Shown here: positions 13,476 to 19,683 of the stretch, piece after piece | Position numbering within the stretch: the stretch's first letter is position 1 | Layout of the letters: each line of letters opens with the position of its first letter | Virus record (IMG/VR): IMGVR_UViG_3300045973_001026 | Coordinates: 1 to 24,951 of that record | DNA length: 24,951 bases | DNA from: a virus | Direction: 5' to 3' (one strand) | Program-made: the position numbers and the translations under genes | Notes under the pieces: model-generated | Databases searched by the model: none | What the model was told of the DNA's origin: nothing | Seen by the model: the letters and a program-made list of their open reading frames with translations, nothing else

Positions 13476-14021
13476 ATGACGCCCATCACGTTCCAAATCA
13501 TATCCCACCTGCTCGAATCTGATACTATTCAGTTCAGGTCTGAGTGCACCGGTGCCCATCACGAGCAGGAGGATATGGCTCTATTTGCTGAAGTGGCCGG
13601 AAAGCCTGCCGGTGAGCTTCGTTACTGCATCTACAACGACGAGATCACAGTCCAGTGGATTCACGTCGATAATAAGTTCCGCAGGCAAGGCATAGCGCGG
13701 GCCATGGCCCAGCATCTTCAGTCTGAGTACCCTGACCAGAGCATCGAGTGGAGCAACACCACGGACGACGGCACTGCCTTCCTGGACAAGCTCGACCGGG
13801 TGTTCGATCCGAATGCGAACTACGCCACCAGGGTGAAGGCTCGCGACGAAGCGAAATTAGAGTTGGACAGGCTCCAGGCGGAGATGGACGCGTCTGATAC
13901 TCCGCTGTCCCGAGAGAAGATGGATCGCTACGGCGACCTGGACAGGTTCGTCTGGAGCATGGATGACGAACTCAGGAGCATGAAGCCGGGCCGATGGAAG
14001 ATTCCTCCTGCCAGCATGTAA
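13476..14021 (+). CDS. Tagged GNAT-type N-acetyltransferase
   Basis: A 181-residue protein. Residues 1-14 (MTPITFQIISHLLE) are the most divergent version of the shared tag. Residues about 33-110 form a GNAT fold: ALFAEVAGKPAGELRY, then TVQWIHVDNKFRRQGIARAM, in which R69-R-Q-G-I-A74 is the acetyl-CoA pyrophosphate loop (Q/R-x-x-G-x-G/A), then SIEWSNTTDDGTAFLDKLD. The C-terminal 60 residues are a charged helix. A longer in-frame ORF begins at 13290 inside the previous gene; 13476 was chosen because the tag starts there and the genes then abut. Packaging is inferred. A tagged acetyltransferase could modify host proteins early in infection. Confidence 0.72.
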   Translation: MTPITFQIISHLLESDTIQFRSECTGAHHEQEDMALFAEVAGKPAGELRYCIYNDEITVQWIHVDNKFRRQGIARAMAQHLQSEYPDQSIEWSNTTDDGTAFLDKLDRVFDPNANYATRVKARDEAKLELDRLQAEMDASDTPLSREKMDRYGDLDRFVWSMDDELRSMKPGRWKIPPASM

Positions 14022-14047
14022 ACATTCCGAGGCTCGTTCTATTTATC

Positions 14048-14142
14048 ACTGAGAGCCTCGTAAGCGGCGATATTCCTGCGGATGTCTATCCATCGTCCGC
14101 GCCGACCCTGGGTTTTACCTCTTTGACAGGGAGGCTCTCAGT
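14048..14142 (+). ncRNA. Candidate structured RNA in the 146-bp intergenic gap
   Basis: A perfect 12-bp inverted repeat, ACTGAGAGCCTC (14048-14059) and GAGGCTCTCAGT (14131-14142), closes a 71-nt interior that holds smaller pairings: GGCG/CGCC around GCGGA/TCCGC (14066-14103) and CCCTG/CAGGG (14106-14110 and 14127-14131). The 5' arm can also pair with CGAGGCTC at 14028-14035 (8 bp), which would exclude the outer stem. It is not a tRNA. The orientation is taken from the flanking genes. No clear promoter or T-run was seen, so a regulatory leader of the next gene is as likely as a free RNA. Confidence 0.45.
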
Positions 14143-14167
14143 CCCCATTATCCCTCGTATTTAAGCC

Positions 14168-14659
14168 GTGATCGTTTATCTTTTCAAGGGCACCGCACTG
14201 GTCAGCAAGCTGATCCGGTGGCAATCACGCAGTGAATACAGCCACGCAGCCATCGGCGACGGCACCCACGTGTGGGAGGCTGTAGGCTCTGGCGTGCGCA
14301 AGCTTCACGTCGAGGATCTTCCGACTCACTATTCCCGTGTCCACTGCGACAAGTTTACAGTGCCCATGACGCCAGTCCAGGAGGAGGGTGTCGTTCATTT
14401 CCTGAACAAGCAGATCGGAAAACCTTACGATATGACGATGGTGATCCGATTCCTTACTCGGAACCAGGCTCACCGCGAGAGTCGAGGCAAGTGGTTTTGT
14501 TCGGAGTTGGTGGCTGCCGCCCTGGGCAAAGCTCAGCCGGTGCTCCATCGAATCGAACCTTGGGCTGTAAGTCCAGGTATGCTTTCGTACTCGCCGCTAC
14601 TGGCCAAGGTTCCGAAACAGATGATCTCGCCTTTGCAAGAAGGTCAGCAACCAGCTTGA
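14168..14659 (+). CDS. Permuted NlpC/P60-like (YiiX-type) cysteine hydrolase
   Basis: A 163-residue protein starting with GTG. The order of catalytic elements is permuted compared with classical NlpC/P60: H26 in EYSHAAIGDG comes first and C111 in KWFCSELVAAAL comes last, with GKPYD (84-88) between. This is the YiiX/YaeF-like permuted papain fold, whose members act as amidases or thioesterases on cell-wall peptides or lipids. No signal peptide is seen, so a cell-wall role would need lysis or virion association. It follows a structured 146-bp gap. The family is reasonably supported; the substrate is unknown. Confidence 0.72.
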   Translation: MIVYLFKGTALVSKLIRWQSRSEYSHAAIGDGTHVWEAVGSGVRKLHVEDLPTHYSRVHCDKFTVPMTPVQEEGVVHFLNKQIGKPYDMTMVIRFLTRNQAHRESRGKWFCSELVAAALGKAQPVLHRIEPWAVSPGMLSYSPLLAKVPKQMISPLQEGQQPA

Positions 14660-14660
14660 C

Positions 14661-15203
14661 ATGCCTCCGAAACGCGCCATCAAAGACACCTACGCTAGCA
14701 TCACTGCCAAGGCCGTTGCTGAGTGGGGCCTGACCGACAACCCTCGCACAGCAGGGTACATCCTCTTGGACGGAACCCTGCTTGACCTTGCAGAGGGCCA
14801 GGGGTACCGCGTTCACGACCATCGGGAGATTGCACAGTTTTTCGACGAGGCTTTCGATTACTCGAAGATAGATCGCGGCGACGTCATGCACAAGTATATG
14901 GACTTAGGGGCTATTCGATGGATGCCTGAAGGTCCCGGCATTTACGTGCGAGCGGTGCCCACTCAGGCTCAGCGCCGGGCCATTGACCGGCTATTGGAGC
15001 CGATGGCAGACGAAGAGGAAGTTCACGTGGACGTGACCAGTTCAAAGTACGGCGAAAAGCACCACGACTTTTCCAGGCTGGACGGTGTGTATGTGTCGGA
15101 AGCTATCGCTGAATTTTATGCGTCAGGCAACCTGGGCTATAACCAAGAATTCGAGATAGAGGAGAGCCTGATTAAGCGGATACTGGAGCATCTGCTAAGC
15201 TGA
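14661..15203 (+). CDS. Conserved phage protein (GYILLDGTLLDL type)
   Basis: A 180-residue protein starting 1 bp after the previous stop. The segment GYILLDGTLLDLAEGQGYRVHDHREIAQFF (residues 31-60) resembles a domain found in other phages and mobile elements, often annotated as hypothetical. The middle has IRWMPEGPGIYVRAVP and a helix, then beta strands around VHVDVTSSKYG. It ends with ESLIKRILEHLLS, which resembles the QRI-x-x-LLE tag but sits at the C terminus. Its end overlaps the convergent gene by 9 bp. Function unknown. Confidence 0.75.
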   Translation: MPPKRAIKDTYASITAKAVAEWGLTDNPRTAGYILLDGTLLDLAEGQGYRVHDHREIAQFFDEAFDYSKIDRGDVMHKYMDLGAIRWMPEGPGIYVRAVPTQAQRRAIDRLLEPMADEEEVHVDVTSSKYGEKHHDFSRLDGVYVSEAIAEFYASGNLGYNQEFEIEESLIKRILEHLLS

Positions 15204-15479
15204 GGTGGTTTCGACAGGGTACGGTTGTCCATTCTTATCCCACATCTCCTCGCTGAACAGATCGGTGCAGTTGTATCTTAACTCCTTGATCTGTCCGCAG
15301 TTAATAGCCTCTTTCCCTGACGACTCTCGGTCCAGGAATTCACCGTTCTCGTTCGTGAACCCCTGAATGCAGCCTATGAGCGAGATTCCACGGACGTGGC
15401 ATTCATGGATGATGACGCAGTGCCTCCACCCGGTGTGAATGGTGCCGTCCTTTCCGACTATGGCAGCTTTGGTAATCAT
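15195..15479 (-). CDS. Conserved phage protein, F(V/L)xRE family member 1
   Basis: A 94-residue protein. The pattern A-A-I-x(6)-I-x-TG-x-x-H, then QGF--ENGEFLDRESSGKEAINCGQI, then LFSEEMWDKNG fits a common phage family in which a grown-again QGF-T--GRFV-REEA--IA---GQ core is followed by LYSEDL. Two paralogues lie upstream in the same operon (16665 and 17020). Function unknown. The start overlaps the previous stop as ATGA (15476-15479). Confidence 0.78.
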   Translation of the reverse strand: MITKAAIVGKDGTIHTGWRHCVIIHECHVRGISLIGCIQGFTNENGEFLDRESSGKEAINCGQIKELRYNCTDLFSEEMWDKNGQPYPVETTSA

Positions 15480-15967
15480 TTGTCTGGGAGGAATAAAGGA
15501 ATCTCTTTAGACTGCTTGGCGTTTTTCAGGGCTAGCGAAGCTCTCTGGAGCCACTCGGCCATCTTCTCCATGGCCTCGAACGTGGTCAGCTTCTCCACGT
15601 ACCCTAGATCCACAGAGATTTTAGTGCCTGTCGATCTGATCGTCATTGCCACGTCGAACACAAACACGGTGCCGTCTCGCCCTGGTGTGTGATGCTCGCC
15701 TTTGTAATTGGCCTCGATACCTCCCGCTTCTGATTGTGCAGCAGAGAGGAACTTCATGCCTGCGTAGCTGGTTTCGGGGTCAGGCTTCACAGGGTTGCCC
15801 CGTAGTGGGCATTCAAGCGGAGGAGGATTATTGCCGTCTCTGTCTGGCAGAAACATAACGCTCGGCCCTGGCGCAAGTTTGTGGTCGCAGTAGCTCCTCC
15901 CGGCATCGCTGCAACCCGAAGTTTGGTCGATACAATCACATTCTGAACACGTTGTTGGAATATTCAT
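15476..15967 (-). CDS. Cys-rich hypothetical protein
   Basis: A 163-residue protein. The first 55 residues hold six cysteines (CSECDC, then C19, C27 and ECPL), suggesting a metal-binding domain. The C-terminal part has GTVFVFDVAMTIRSTGTKISVD and an amphipathic helix (TTFEAMEKMAEWLQRASLALKNA). No family recognised. It is coupled by ATGA overlap to the next gene. The 113 bp between its start and the tRNA hold no gene that I can support, only an 8-bp inverted repeat GCAGGCAG/CTGCCTGC (15996-16003 and 16049-16056). Confidence 0.7.
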   Translation of the reverse strand: MNIPTTCSECDCIDQTSGCSDAGRSYCDHKLAPGPSVMFLPDRDGNNPPPLECPLRGNPVKPDPETSYAGMKFLSAAQSEAGGIEANYKGEHHTPGRDGTVFVFDVAMTIRSTGTKISVDLGYVEKLTTFEAMEKMAEWLQRASLALKNAKQSKEIPLFLPDK

Positions 15968-16080
15968 AATTTCAATACTTCATAAGCTGTAAAATGCAGG
16001 CAGCCCTGACTAGCTTCCTCAAGTAACTTCACCTCAGTTTTAATCAGTCTGCCTGCTGCGGTATTACAACTCCGCCAAAT

Positions 16081-16154
16081 TGGTTGACCTACATGGATTT
16101 GAACCACGACTAACAGGACCAAAGCCTGCTGTGCTACCATTACACCATAGGCCA
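16081..16154 (-). tRNA. tRNA-Gln (anticodon UUG)
   Basis: On the minus strand a complete cloverleaf folds: acceptor TGGCCTA with TAGGTCA (all seven paired, one G-U), D arm GTGTAATGGTAGCAC, anticodon stem GCAGG/CCTGT with loop CTTTGGT (anticodon TTG reads CAA), T arm CGTGG-TTCAAAT-CCCATG-like with TTCAAATC loop, discriminator A and an encoded CCA end. It lies within the minus-strand accessory operon between the SMR gene and the Cys-rich gene and is probably cotranscribed. Confidence 0.95.
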
Positions 16155-16162
16155 TATCTAAA

Positions 16163-16480
16163 TTATTCAGAAAGCAACACGATGGCAGCTATTCCCATCG
16201 CCACCCCGGCGATCTGCCTGGCTCCTAAAGTTTCGTGGAACAGAACAATAGCGATCAGCAACGTCACCAGAGCGGACGCTACCGCCCACACCGCGCTCAG
16301 CACTGCCAGCGAGTTGAACACCTTTATCGCAGGCAGAAACGCTGCGCCGGTGGCAGCGTAACTCAAGATGGAGATCGCCGCCCAGCTCAACTTCAAGCTG
16401 TTGGCGTAGGCCTTGGCCGAGTATTCACCCAGGCCGTAGAACAGCATCCCGATCACCACATAAGGCAGAGCATGTCTCAT
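16163..16480 (-). CDS. SMR/EmrE-like small membrane transporter
   Basis: A 105-residue protein with four hydrophobic helices (about 5-25, 34-52, 58-78 and 86-104), the size and topology of small multidrug resistance proteins. G18-E19-Y-S-A-K in helix 1 places a lone glutamate where EmrE has its essential proton- and drug-binding Glu14. Helix 4 has GARQIAGVAMGIAAIVLL, similar to the family's dimer helix. It would sit in the inner membrane as a dimer and exchange cations for protons. A transporter is unusual in a phage operon. The ATG lies 6 bp after a TAAAAT box. Confidence 0.75.
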   Translation of the reverse strand: MRHALPYVVIGMLFYGLGEYSAKAYANSLKLSWAAISILSYAATGAAFLPAIKVFNSLAVLSAVWAVASALVTLLIAIVLFHETLGARQIAGVAMGIAAIVLLSE

Positions 16481-16486
16481 ATTGAA

Positions 16487-16514
16487 ATTTTAGGCGGAGG
16501 GTGCCGATTGTCTT
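16487..16514 (-). promoter_or_regulatory. Possible promoter with internal palindrome for the SMR gene
   Basis: On the minus strand AAGACA (16509-16514, 4 of 6 to consensus), a 16-bp spacer and TAAAAT (16487-16492, 5 of 6) precede the ATG by 6 bp, the same geometry as the stronger promoters. GGAGGGTGC (16496-16504) and GCACCCTCC (16517-16525) form an exact 9-bp inverted repeat over this site: an operator, an mRNA hairpin or a terminator of upstream transcription. Confidence 0.45.
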
Positions 16515-16636
16515 CAGCACCCTCCAATTTTAGCCCTAACGAGGATTTCACGGCTTGCGTACGGGCTTGCACGCATTAGCGGCCTAACAGCCTGCCATTT
16601 TAGGCTCTCTCGCCTCACCTGTAATGAATAAACCAT
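16514..16636 (-). CDS. Small basic hypothetical ORF (40 aa)
   Basis: An ATG at 16636 opens a 40-codon frame (MVYSLQVRRESLKWQAVRPL to RAKIGGC), very basic, filling most of the 184-bp gap between the SMR gene and 16665. It has no recognised domain and no Shine-Dalgarno, and its end runs into the 9-bp inverted repeat. Support is only the open frame and position, so it may be chance. Confidence 0.3.
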   Translation of the reverse strand: MVYSLQVRRESLKWQAVRPLMRASPYASREILVRAKIGGC

Positions 16637-16664
16637 TGAACGTCGAGCAGTACCACGAACAAAA

Positions 16665-17015
16665 TTATACCTCAAACTGGTGCCCGAATCCGTTCCTGAT
16701 GAACGGGGGCATCGGCGCATAACCAGTCACCATGCTTGACTCCAGTGATTGCCCTTGAAATCCGTCAGGCACAGGCACCCACTTCGCGATCTGATTTGCT
16801 TCCATCGCTATCTTAAAAGCTTCTCTACGGTCCACGAACCTGGCCTTCGTAGTATAGAACCCGTAGACGGCGTCTCGCACCCAGTCCAGCTTGGCCCTCT
16901 CTTCCGGCAAGAAAGAGCCAGGGCTTAGCGCTGCCTCACCACAGTCGGAGTGCGTGACCCCGGTGAACACGTAGCGCCCGAACTTGATCGCTGCTGCTGC
17001 AATTTTTTCTTCCAT
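16665..17015 (-). CDS. Conserved phage protein, F(V/L)xRE family member 2
   Basis: A 116-residue paralogue of 15195 and 17020. It opens MEEKIAAAAIKFGRYVFTG--H, as in the family, and continues to GFYTTKARFVDRREAFKIAMEANQI. The C-terminal 35 residues differ from the other two. The start lies 4 bp after the stop of the preceding gene. Its DNA keeps a run of six A after GAAG, which helps show where the neighbouring paralogue lost a base. Function unknown. Confidence 0.78.
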   Translation of the reverse strand: MEEKIAAAAIKFGRYVFTGVTHSDCGEAALSPGSFLPEERAKLDWVRDAVYGFYTTKARFVDRREAFKIAMEANQIAKWVPVPDGFQGQSLESSMVTGYAPMPPFIRNGFGHQFEV

Positions 17016-17019
17016 GCAA

Positions 17020-17378
17020 TTATCCCATCAATGCCAGTTTACCGACGTGCGTGAATTCAGCCCATTCCCGGATCAGACCTGAGTCCAGTGATGGCTCCTT
17101 TGTGCCGTAAAAGTCCTTGTTGTATTCCGGGTTATCAGCACAGGGATGGCTGATCATCTGCTTGTTTTTCTGGGCGATCACGAATGCCTCTTCCCTGGTT
17201 ACGAATCGACCTTCGTCCGTGACAAAACCATCCTCGCTACCGTCGATGAGCAGGTCAGCCAGCTCTCCTGGTGCGAACATGTCTGACCTCATGGCCGCCG
17301 CGATACACCCGAAGTGCGCCGGTGCTGTAAAGATGTGACCTTTGATACGGACTGCCGCTAATGCAATTTTTCGCTCAT
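17020..17378 (-). CDS. F(V/L)xRE family member 3, frameshifted just after its start
   Basis: The continuous open frame from ATG 17292 encodes MRSDMFAPGELADLL to HVGKLALMG, with GFVTDEGRFVTREEAFVIAQKNKQ. The same frame continues upstream without a start codon as KIALAAVRIKGHIFTAPAHFG, clearly homologous to KIAAAAIKFGRYVFTGVTHSD of the next gene. An ATG at 17378, 3 bp after the previous stop, begins ATGAGCGAAAAA but is out of frame because the run has five A (17367-17371) where six would be needed. One added base gives a 119-residue protein starting MSEKIALAAV. So the gene is either inactivated, read by slippage on the A-run, or misassembled by one base. Confidence 0.72.
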
Positions 17379-17381
17379 ACC

Positions 17382-17801
17382 TTAATTATGACCGAAGTTT
17401 TCTGACTCCATAGCGGTCCAAGATGCCAGCGTCTTTCCTGCCCCGATGCCGATAGTGACCACAGAGGCGTTGGCCTTGATCTTTTCCATGAAGTGGCGGG
17501 CCAGCTCGTGCTGCTCTTTTCCGTCGCTCATGATGACGAGGTGCGTCTTCGTGTTGCTCAGAACCATATTCTGACCGCGTTCACCAGGCCGCCTGCCCGG
17601 CTGATCCTCGATTGAGAAATCAACCACAGCGAGCCGCCAGTCGCCGACCTCGGCCTGCCAAGCGTCTGCGTTATGCTCCGTCAGGTCCGTGCCTGACGCC
17701 CTCCAGTTGATTCTGCCATTCAAGAGCACTTGCAGTTCTCGGGCAGCAGAGGCTTGCATCTTAGCCAGGCCTACACAGAAGTTGTCAATAGCTTCGCTCA
17801 T
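17382..17801 (-). CDS. Hypothetical protein
   Basis: A 139-residue protein: N-terminal helix (about 1-28), a beta-rich middle (WRLAVVDFSIEDQ, KTHLVIMSDGKEQHELARHFMEKI) and SVVTIGIGAGKTLASW near residue 115. The GAGKT lacks the glycine spacing of a full Walker A loop, so no ATPase call is made. Its start overlaps the previous stop by ATGA (17798-17801). Function unknown. Confidence 0.7.
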   Translation of the reverse strand: MSEAIDNFCVGLAKMQASAARELQVLLNGRINWRASGTDLTEHNADAWQAEVGDWRLAVVDFSIEDQPGRRPGERGQNMVLSNTKTHLVIMSDGKEQHELARHFMEKIKANASVVTIGIGAGKTLASWTAMESENFGHN

Positions 17802-17989
17802 GATCTAAGTTTTTTCTGAATTGAAGACACTGTCTGTCCCAAGAGGAGGTGGCTCGATACGACGGAGAGCATTACCTCCAGGTCTTCTGGTTTCTGTTTG
17901 CTGAATGTGAATGCCTTCTTCATCACAGGCAGACCGTCTCTTTCGATAGAGAGGATCGCGCCGCTATCTGTTTCTTGTATTGTGATCAT
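17798..17989 (-). CDS. Small hypothetical protein (63 aa)
   Basis: A 63-residue protein starting MITIQETDSGAILSIERDG. It is beta-rich at the N terminus and helical at the C terminus (EDLEVMLSVVSSHLLLGQTVSSIQKKL). An in-frame ATG at 18049 exists but overlaps the previous gene by 47 bp and would add a Ser/Lys-rich lead unlike the rest; 17989 leaves a 13-bp gap and lies in the usual AT-rich context. No family recognised. Confidence 0.65.
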   Translation of the reverse strand: MITIQETDSGAILSIERDGLPVMKKAFTFSKQKPEDLEVMLSVVSSHLLLGQTVSSIQKKLRS

Positions 17990-18002
17990 AAAATGTTTAC
18001 TT

Positions 18003-19097
18003 TTATTCGTCTTTTCCGAATAATATTCCTTCGACCCACAGCCGCTCATGGACCGCCCTGAACTTTCCTGTTAAATCGTTGCCTGCTGCATCGAAATTGA
18101 TCGTGCCCTTTTCGTCCCGTGGCATCTGCTCCACGGAAACAAACTCCACGCCCTTGAACCGCTTGGCCTGCCAGGTGTAGTGGCCTCGGCGGAACGTGAA
18201 TCGAGGCTTGTTCCTGTTCACCGAGATCGGCCCGGTGAGCTGCCTCGGGATCTTGTACGCCTTCCCGATGACGTTCGGGGACCACAGCTCCCTCTGGACC
18301 ACTTTACCCTTCTTCAGCTTCAGTGGCCGGGTGCAGTGACCATTCTCCACCAGTCCTGGGCGGCAAGACACCGCCATGATCAGCTTCAATGACAGGGCCA
18401 GCGCCTTGTCGATGAAAACTTGTTCCTGCTCCGGTGTCAGGTCTTCGTGATCTATAGGAAGCGTGAAACCGTGCATTTCATCCTCGTAGCCGGTCGAATC
18501 GACCCAGTCTGCGGTCTTAAAGATTTCCACTCCAGCGCTGGTCGGGTAGCTTCCGTTGTAATCCGTGGGGATTCCAAGGCTGTGATAGACCGGGTAATCC
18601 ACCATAAACTTCTCAACCTGATTGTAAACGCCGGAGTAAGGCACCTCCGTAGCAGGAAGCTTTCCGGTGTTCGCCGGGTGCTCGCCCGCCGCGCACCGCG
18701 CCATAGCGATGAACGGAGCATAGCACCCGAAATAGGACGTCACGAACTGATCCGGCAACACGAACAGCATTGCCTCCAGCGGCCACTTAATCTCGCTAAA
18801 CTTAAAGTCGAGCGGCAGATCTGTGTTCGCTACCGCCTGGGCGAACTCGTAGGCCACGAAATACGTGGGCACCTTGTTCGCTATCAGACTGATCGCCGTC
18901 ATGTAAGCCGTCATGTGCGGCAGTTGGTTCATGGCCGGATTCTGCACGACCATCAGGTTACCGACGGTCGTGGCCGCGTAATACTTCGGGTTACAGAATC
19001 CCGTCGGTGGCTGGATGTTCCTGGGGAACGCAGCCTTAAACGCTGTCGGGAGCTGCTCTTCCATGGTTTCTGTGATTTTCTTGAGTATAGCGTCCAT
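18003..19097 (-). CDS. Phage protein with AcrVA2-like C-terminal motif
   Basis: A 364-residue protein. The C-terminal 90 residues hold ELWSPNVIGKAYKIPRQ followed by FTFRRGHYTWQAKRFKG (R303-R-G-H) and a final LWVEGILFG strand. An RRGH-(W/Y/F)-x-x-(Q/Y) block followed by a W-(I/V)-(E/Q)-P-like strand occurs near the C terminus of AcrVA2, the Cas12a inhibitor, and in a broad group of related phage and plasmid proteins of unknown role. The middle (WPLEAMLFVLPD) also fits the 'LPDW' type element there loosely. Homology to that group is plausible; Cas12a inhibition is not implied by this motif. It is the largest gene of the minus-strand operon. Confidence 0.6.
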   Translation of the reverse strand: MDAILKKITETMEEQLPTAFKAAFPRNIQPPTGFCNPKYYAATTVGNLMVVQNPAMNQLPHMTAYMTAISLIANKVPTYFVAYEFAQAVANTDLPLDFKFSEIKWPLEAMLFVLPDQFVTSYFGCYAPFIAMARCAAGEHPANTGKLPATEVPYSGVYNQVEKFMVDYPVYHSLGIPTDYNGSYPTSAGVEIFKTADWVDSTGYEDEMHGFTLPIDHEDLTPEQEQVFIDKALALSLKLIMAVSCRPGLVENGHCTRPLKLKKGKVVQRELWSPNVIGKAYKIPRQLTGPISVNRNKPRFTFRRGHYTWQAKRFKGVEFVSVEQMPRDEKGTINFDAAGNDLTGKFRAVHERLWVEGILFGKDE

Positions 19098-19100
19098 AGA

Positions 19101-19376
19101 TCAAAAGTCTAGCTGCGTTAAGTCACTCTGAGGCATGGCGGAGAATAGTGCTGACCTGGCAGCCTTCCGCTCTCCGAGAGCATACACGAGGCCCCGGCCA
19201 CCAACGTAGCCCCAGTCCATCTCGATCCCGCTGGCATAAGATGCCTGCTTTACGATGACCTCGATCACGACCGCAGGCCCGGCGATCATGGCACACGGAG
19301 TGCAGTCCTTGAACTTCTTGCCGAGGACCTGCACCATATCTGATTGAATTCCTTCGATAAATGTCTTTGCGTCCAT
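19101..19376 (-). CDS. Hypothetical protein
   Basis: A 91-residue protein starting MDAKTFIEGIQSDM. It has a CTPC motif (about 25-28) before a hydrophobic strand-like segment (AMIAGPAVVIEVIV), which could be a redox or metal site. The C-terminal part is RGLVYALGERKAARSALFSAM. It lies 3 bp before the AcrVA2-like gene and 4 bp after the previous gene. No family recognised. Confidence 0.7.
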   Translation of the reverse strand: MDAKTFIEGIQSDMVQVLGKKFKDCTPCAMIAGPAVVIEVIVKQASYASGIEMDWGYVGGRGLVYALGERKAARSALFSAMPQSDLTQLDF

Positions 19377-19380
19377 AGGG

Positions 19381-19677
19381 TTACTTTCGTGCTGCCAACT
19401 GTTTTCGTGTCTGCTTCTGTTGTGCCTTCAAGGCTCCTGTCGAGGCCATGAACTTCTGCATTTCCATCCAAGACTCCCAACCTCTGGCTTTGGCATCATA
19501 GGCGTTGTCAGCCTTGCCGTACCAATGGAACTCATCGTAGAAAAACTCATACATCTTGCCACCGCTGCCCATGCTCGACCAGGTCACGGAAGCTTCCTTG
19601 ATGTCAGCCCCGAGACGTTTAACTCGGTCCGTCACCAGCTTTAACTCGCACCGTGAGAATGATATGCTTTCGTTCAT
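19381..19677 (-). CDS. Hypothetical protein expressed from its own promoter
   Basis: A 98-residue basic protein starting MNESISFSRCELKLVTDRVK. Aromatic-rich middle (MYEFFYDEFHWYGKADNAYDAKARGW) and a Lys/Gln-rich helical tail (KAQQKQTRKQLAARK). An in-frame ATG at 19788 lies upstream of the promoter and inside the previous gene; 19677 was chosen because it sits 6 bp after a consensus -10 box. No family recognised. Confidence 0.72.
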   Translation of the reverse strand: MNESISFSRCELKLVTDRVKRLGADIKEASVTWSSMGSGGKMYEFFYDEFHWYGKADNAYDAKARGWESWMEMQKFMASTGALKAQQKQTRKQLAARK

Positions 19678-19683
19678 AGCCGT

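Noticed and set aside
15964-16080. Minus-strand frame between the tRNA and 15967 (ends KLLEEASQGCLHFTAYEVLKL) overlapping the next ATG
   Set aside because: The 3' end overlaps the next start in a suggestive ATGA way, but there is no ATG in frame outside the tRNA and only a GTG giving 22 residues; not enough to call a gene.
16496-16525. The 9-bp inverted repeat as a plain terminator for the minus-strand operon
   Set aside because: The better T-run lies on the plus-strand side (AATTTT after 16525), where no plus-strand gene ends; on the minus strand the site coincides with a possible promoter of the SMR gene.
17382-17801. GAGKT as a P-loop ATPase motif
   Set aside because: The first glycine of GxxxxGK(S/T) is missing and no Walker B or other ATPase feature is visible.
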